DNA from: Verrucomicrobiota bacterium
Lineage (GTDB): Bacteria; Verrucomicrobiota; Verrucomicrobiia; Opitutales; Opitutaceae
NCBI GenBank assembly: GCA_947471035.1
Contig: CANIWJ010000029.1
Coordinates: forward strand, 1-35,905
Direction of reading: 5' to 3'
Length of the DNA: 35,905 bases
The position numbers and the translations under genes were made by a program. Within the stretch, counting starts at the first letter, position 1. Each line of letters begins with the position of its first letter. Below the pieces are notes generated by a model that was not told where the DNA came from, made no database searches, and saw only the letters and a program-made list of their open reading frames with translations. Positions 33,947 to 35,905 of this stretch are shown one piece after another.

Positions 33947-34151
33947 GCCGGACGTAGAGCTGTTCGACTTTGGCGCGCGCCCAAGGGGTTTTGCGCAGGA
34001 AAACGAGACTGGATTTAATGCTCGGGTCGTGGGTGAAGCAGCGGATGGTCACGTAGCCGGCCAGCTCTTCCCAGCCGTAGTGTTCCACCAAAGTGGTGAC
34101 GACGTGTTCGAGGGTTTTGCCGTGCAGCGGGTCGTGTTCGGATTGGTCCAT
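33930..34151 (-). CDS. VF530 family (DUF2132) small DNA-binding-like protein
   Basis: A 73-residue protein with [25 protein letters not shown] and [32 protein letters not shown], which match VF530/DUF2132. The family's fold is known from structures and it is thought to bind DNA, but its role is not established. It is read on the minus strand downstream of the GspF-like gene (43-base gap) and overlaps the ruvC 3' end by 17 bases. Confidence 0.9.
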   Translation of the reverse strand: MDQSEHDPLHGKTLEHVVTTLVEHYGWEELAGYVTIRCFTHDPSIKSSLVFLRKTPWARAKVEQLYVRLSRAK

Positions 34152-34194
34152 GAGCAGAGAGAGAGCGTTGTCGGCGTCGTGGCAGGAGGGGGGA

Positions 34195-35169
34195 TCACAT
34201 GCCGTCGGCCAGACGATTTAGGGTGCCGAAATAACCGGCGTAAAAGCTAATCACGAAATAGCCGACCAACAGCACAACCACGCCGAAGAGGATTCCGGGG
34301 TAGAGCATCGAGGCCACGACGAGGCGTTGGTTGGCCCGGCTTTGGTAATCGGCGGCGAGGGCAAGCAGGGAGGCGTCGAGGCTGCCGGTGCGTTCACCGG
34401 TCAGGTAGCGGGCGACAAATTCAGCGGGAAACACGCCGGTGGCGGTCAGGTGCGGCCCGGGAGCCTGACCGTTTTCGATGACGGCATGGATGCGGGCTGA
34501 GGCGGTTTCGAGGCTGGGGCGACGGGCGATGCGCCCGGAGTCGAGCCAGGCGGAGCCGATGGGGGCGCCGGCTTCGAGCAGGTTGCCCAAGGCAAAGGCG
34601 AAGTCGGCCAGCGCCTGATTTTCGCGGTAGCCACCGATGGCTGGCAGGCGGTCAAGCAGACCGAGGGCGAGCGGGTGGCGTTTGCGCAGCAGAAGGTAAA
34701 ACACCGCGCCACCGCCCCAGACGGGGAGAAGCAGGGCGAGCAGTCCACCAAGGTAGGCCGACAGGCTCCAGTTGAGGCCGTGCTCGAAGTCGATCAGGCG
34801 CAGAAACGGGAAAATCAATGCGCCGAAATGAAATACGAGCAAGGGATACGCGCAGGCCAGGGCGACGCGGATGCGGGTGGTGTGAATCTGCGCGTAACGC
34901 TCGGCGAGATTGTTGAGCACCAAGGGCAGACGGCCGGCCTCGGCGGCGGCGGTGAGGAAGGGGCGGTCATGTTCGGGCAGCCACGGCCCGGCGGCGGCGA
35001 TGAGGGTGCGCACCGATTGTCCCGCCTCGGCCAGGTTGGCGAGGCGGTGGCAATCTCCGGTCGGTGCGGCGGAGGGGGCGCGCAGGGCCTGCGCCAGCGT
35101 GAGCCCGGCGGTCAGTTGCTGGGCGAGCTGGCGATAGAAGAGCGAAAGCTTTTGCGGGGCGAGTGACAC
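34195..35169 (-). CDS. GspF/PilC-like type II secretion F-domain protein
   Basis: The best start is the GTG at 35169, 19 bases after the lipoprotein stop, giving 324 residues ([19 protein letters not shown]). An earlier ATG in frame would overlap the lipoprotein gene by 116 bases and adds Pro/Arg-rich noise. Two F-domain repeats are seen: [21 protein letters not shown] ... [23 protein letters not shown], and [21 protein letters not shown] ... [25 protein letters not shown]. Membrane segments lie near 120-145, 165-185 and the C-terminus. Such proteins are inner-membrane platform components of type II secretion or type IV pilus machines. No other secretion gene is beside it. Confidence 0.85.
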   Translation of the reverse strand: MSLAPQKLSLFYRQLAQQLTAGLTLAQALRAPSAAPTGDCHRLANLAEAGQSVRTLIAAAGPWLPEHDRPFLTAAAEAGRLPLVLNNLAERYAQIHTTRIRVALACAYPLLVFHFGALIFPFLRLIDFEHGLNWSLSAYLGGLLALLLPVWGGGAVFYLLLRKRHPLALGLLDRLPAIGGYRENQALADFAFALGNLLEAGAPIGSAWLDSGRIARRPSLETASARIHAVIENGQAPGPHLTATGVFPAEFVARYLTGERTGSLDASLLALAADYQSRANQRLVVASMLYPGILFGVVVLLVGYFVISFYAGYFGTLNRLADGM

Positions 35170-35188
35170 GAGGCGGGAACGATGTGCG

Positions 35189-35629
35189 TTATTTTTTAAC
35201 CGGGGCGAGCAGCTCGGCGACGAGCGGCGGCAAATCCAGATCGAGATTGGTGGAGCGTGCGATAAAGCGGGTACGCGTGGCGGTGGCGTAGGGTTGGAGC
35301 TCACCCGGATCGTGTAAATCGAGACGCAGGTAGGTCATGTGCTCGCCGAAGTCCCAGCTCCAGCGGTCATCGTAGGTCAGCACGGCTTGAGCGGAGGCCT
35401 GGAGCATGGTTAGCGGGCCGGATTCAGCCCGCAGGCCGCGGGCGCGCAGGGCGGTGGCGAGGTGACGGGCCACGCCGTGATTATCATTAAGGTTGGTCGC
35501 GACGAAAATCTCCTGGAGCGCGGCGGGGTTGCGATCCGGCTTAACGATGCGCTTAAGGCTGGTGCAGCCGGCGGCGGACAGGAGAGCGAGCAAAGGGAGA
35601 AGAAAACGAATGAAACGTAAGGTGTTCAC
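35189..35629 (-). CDS. Lipoprotein of unknown function
   Basis: A 146-residue protein with a lipoprotein signal (FIRFLLPLLALLSAAGC, lipobox SAAGC, cysteine at 22). The mature part (about 124 residues) begins TSLKRIVKPDRN and contains VATNLNDNHGVARHLATALRARG, suggesting an alpha/beta fold. I cannot name the family. Lipidation and export to the inner leaflet of an outer membrane are predicted. It is the first gene of a probable operon with the GspF-like gene, so it may be an accessory of the same machine. It is divergent from the flagellin gene. Confidence 0.75.
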   Translation of the reverse strand: MNTLRFIRFLLPLLALLSAAGCTSLKRIVKPDRNPAALQEIFVATNLNDNHGVARHLATALRARGLRAESGPLTMLQASAQAVLTYDDRWSWDFGEHMTYLRLDLHDPGELQPYATATRTRFIARSTNLDLDLPPLVAELLAPVKK

Positions 35630-35709
35630 AGGGCGGAGGAGATCTAGCCAAAGCAGGGTTTGAGCGGAGGCGACAGGATTACGTCCCGATGTTTCGTTAC
35701 ATTCAGATT

Positions 35710-35737
35710 AAAGATTTCGCTACTATGAGCCGTATTA
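35710..35737 (+). promoter_or_regulatory. Sigma-28-like promoter of the flagellin gene
   Basis: TAAAGATT (35710-35717) and GCCGTATT (35730-35737) are 16 bases apart measured from the TAAA, close to the sigma-28/FliA pattern TAAA-N15-GCCGATAA. The start of transcription would be near 35745, giving a leader of about 90 bases. The leader contains CTGGGG...CCTCAG (about 35748-35763) as an imperfect palindrome. Confidence 0.55.
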
Positions 35738-35834
35738 AGAAGCAGCTGGGGTTAATACCTCAGTCGGATTGGTTCAGATCCCCTTCTGACCCGTCGCCCT
35801 ACGGACAGGGTAGCTTAAATCAAGGAAGATTAAC

Positions 35835-35905
35835 ATGTCTGTTGTAATTAACACCAACTACGCGGCTACGGTCGCTTCGAACAACCTGGCCGCTTCGAGT
35901 AACAT
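35835..35905 (+). CDS. fliC: Flagellin (5' end only)
   Basis: The ATG at 35835 follows the Shine-Dalgarno-like AAGGAAG at 35822-35828. The 23 full codons in the window read SVVINTNYAATVASNNLAAS (after Met) and SNM, matching the conserved N-terminal D0 segment of bacterial flagellins. Flagellin is exported and polymerises into the filament. The gene continues beyond the window end. An upstream sigma-28-like promoter agrees with this role. The only other possibility is a hook-associated homologue, since FlgL shares part of this segment. Confidence 0.88.
   Translation, partial: MSVVINTNYAATVASNNLAASSN

Noticed and set aside
35760..35790. tRNA T-arm look-alike (GGTTCAGATCC) before the flagellin gene
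   Set aside because: The flanking bases do not form the 5-bp T stem, and no acceptor or anticodon arms can be built.
1..35905. CRISPR array
   Set aside because: No regularly spaced direct repeats with unique spacers were seen; the only tandem repeats are the short ones listed.

Overview
The window looks like chromosomal DNA of a Gram-negative, probably flagellated bacterium. Its gene set fits Verrucomicrobiota, most likely an Opitutaceae-type genome. This rests on lpxK (lipid A), RNase HIII, a DapF-type epimerase, GH39 xylosidase-like and GYF/RDD proteins, and a flagellin whose visible N-terminus is MSVVINTNYAATVASNNLAA. That placement is inferred from family knowledge; no search was run. 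Most of the window is GC-rich with closely packed genes. The first 1.6 kb is visibly more AT-rich.

Region 1 (1-5500) is accessory and repeat-rich. It holds the tail of an unknown gene and two small unknown genes with GTG or near-overlapping starts. A REP-associated tyrosine transposase (RAYT) follows, with a GTAG-hairpin REP just downstream. Next is a HigB-HigA toxin-antitoxin locus whose toxin gene is split by a palindromic 182-bp element. RNase HIII (rnhC) and a 225-bp element with 19-bp inverted ends close the region.

Region 2 (5.5-13.3 kb) is housekeeping: ilvD (minus), lpxK, an M29 aminopeptidase, a small secreted protein, an ammonium transporter with a textbook terminator, and an adenosine-deaminase-family enzyme. 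Region 3 (13.4-20.9 kb) holds ppk1 and a divergent ROK protein separated by a perfect 17-bp hairpin, an aldehyde dehydrogenase, a GH39 glycosidase and a class A acid-phosphatase-like enzyme. Region 4 (20.9-21.75 kb) has no convincing gene. It contains a complete 306-bp non-autonomous transposon (24-bp inverted ends, perfect 8-bp target duplication) and an orphan terminator.

Region 5 (21.8-29.5 kb) has lepB, a secreted beta-carbonic anhydrase, then a tight four-gene set (DUF2256, SRPBCC-SDR39U1 fusion, renalase-like oxidase, amine-oxidase-like flavoprotein). A secreted S26B-like protease homologue and Mn-type superoxide dismutase follow. A REP pair (BIME) lies after the sod terminator. Region 6 (29.7-34 kb) has a GYF-RDD membrane protein and an operon-like run: a dapF-family gene, recF, a TauE/SafE permease and ruvC. 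The dapF-family protein has Ser in place of both catalytic Cys. Region 7 (34-35.9 kb) has a VF530 protein, an orphan GspF-like protein and a lipoprotein on the minus strand, and the start of a flagellin gene with a sigma-28-like promoter.

The most notable signals are the RAYT/REP system in one window, the natural inactivation of higB by a palindromic element whose end also forms the dapF-recF spacer, the precise transposon with 8-bp duplication, and the Cys-less DapF homologue.
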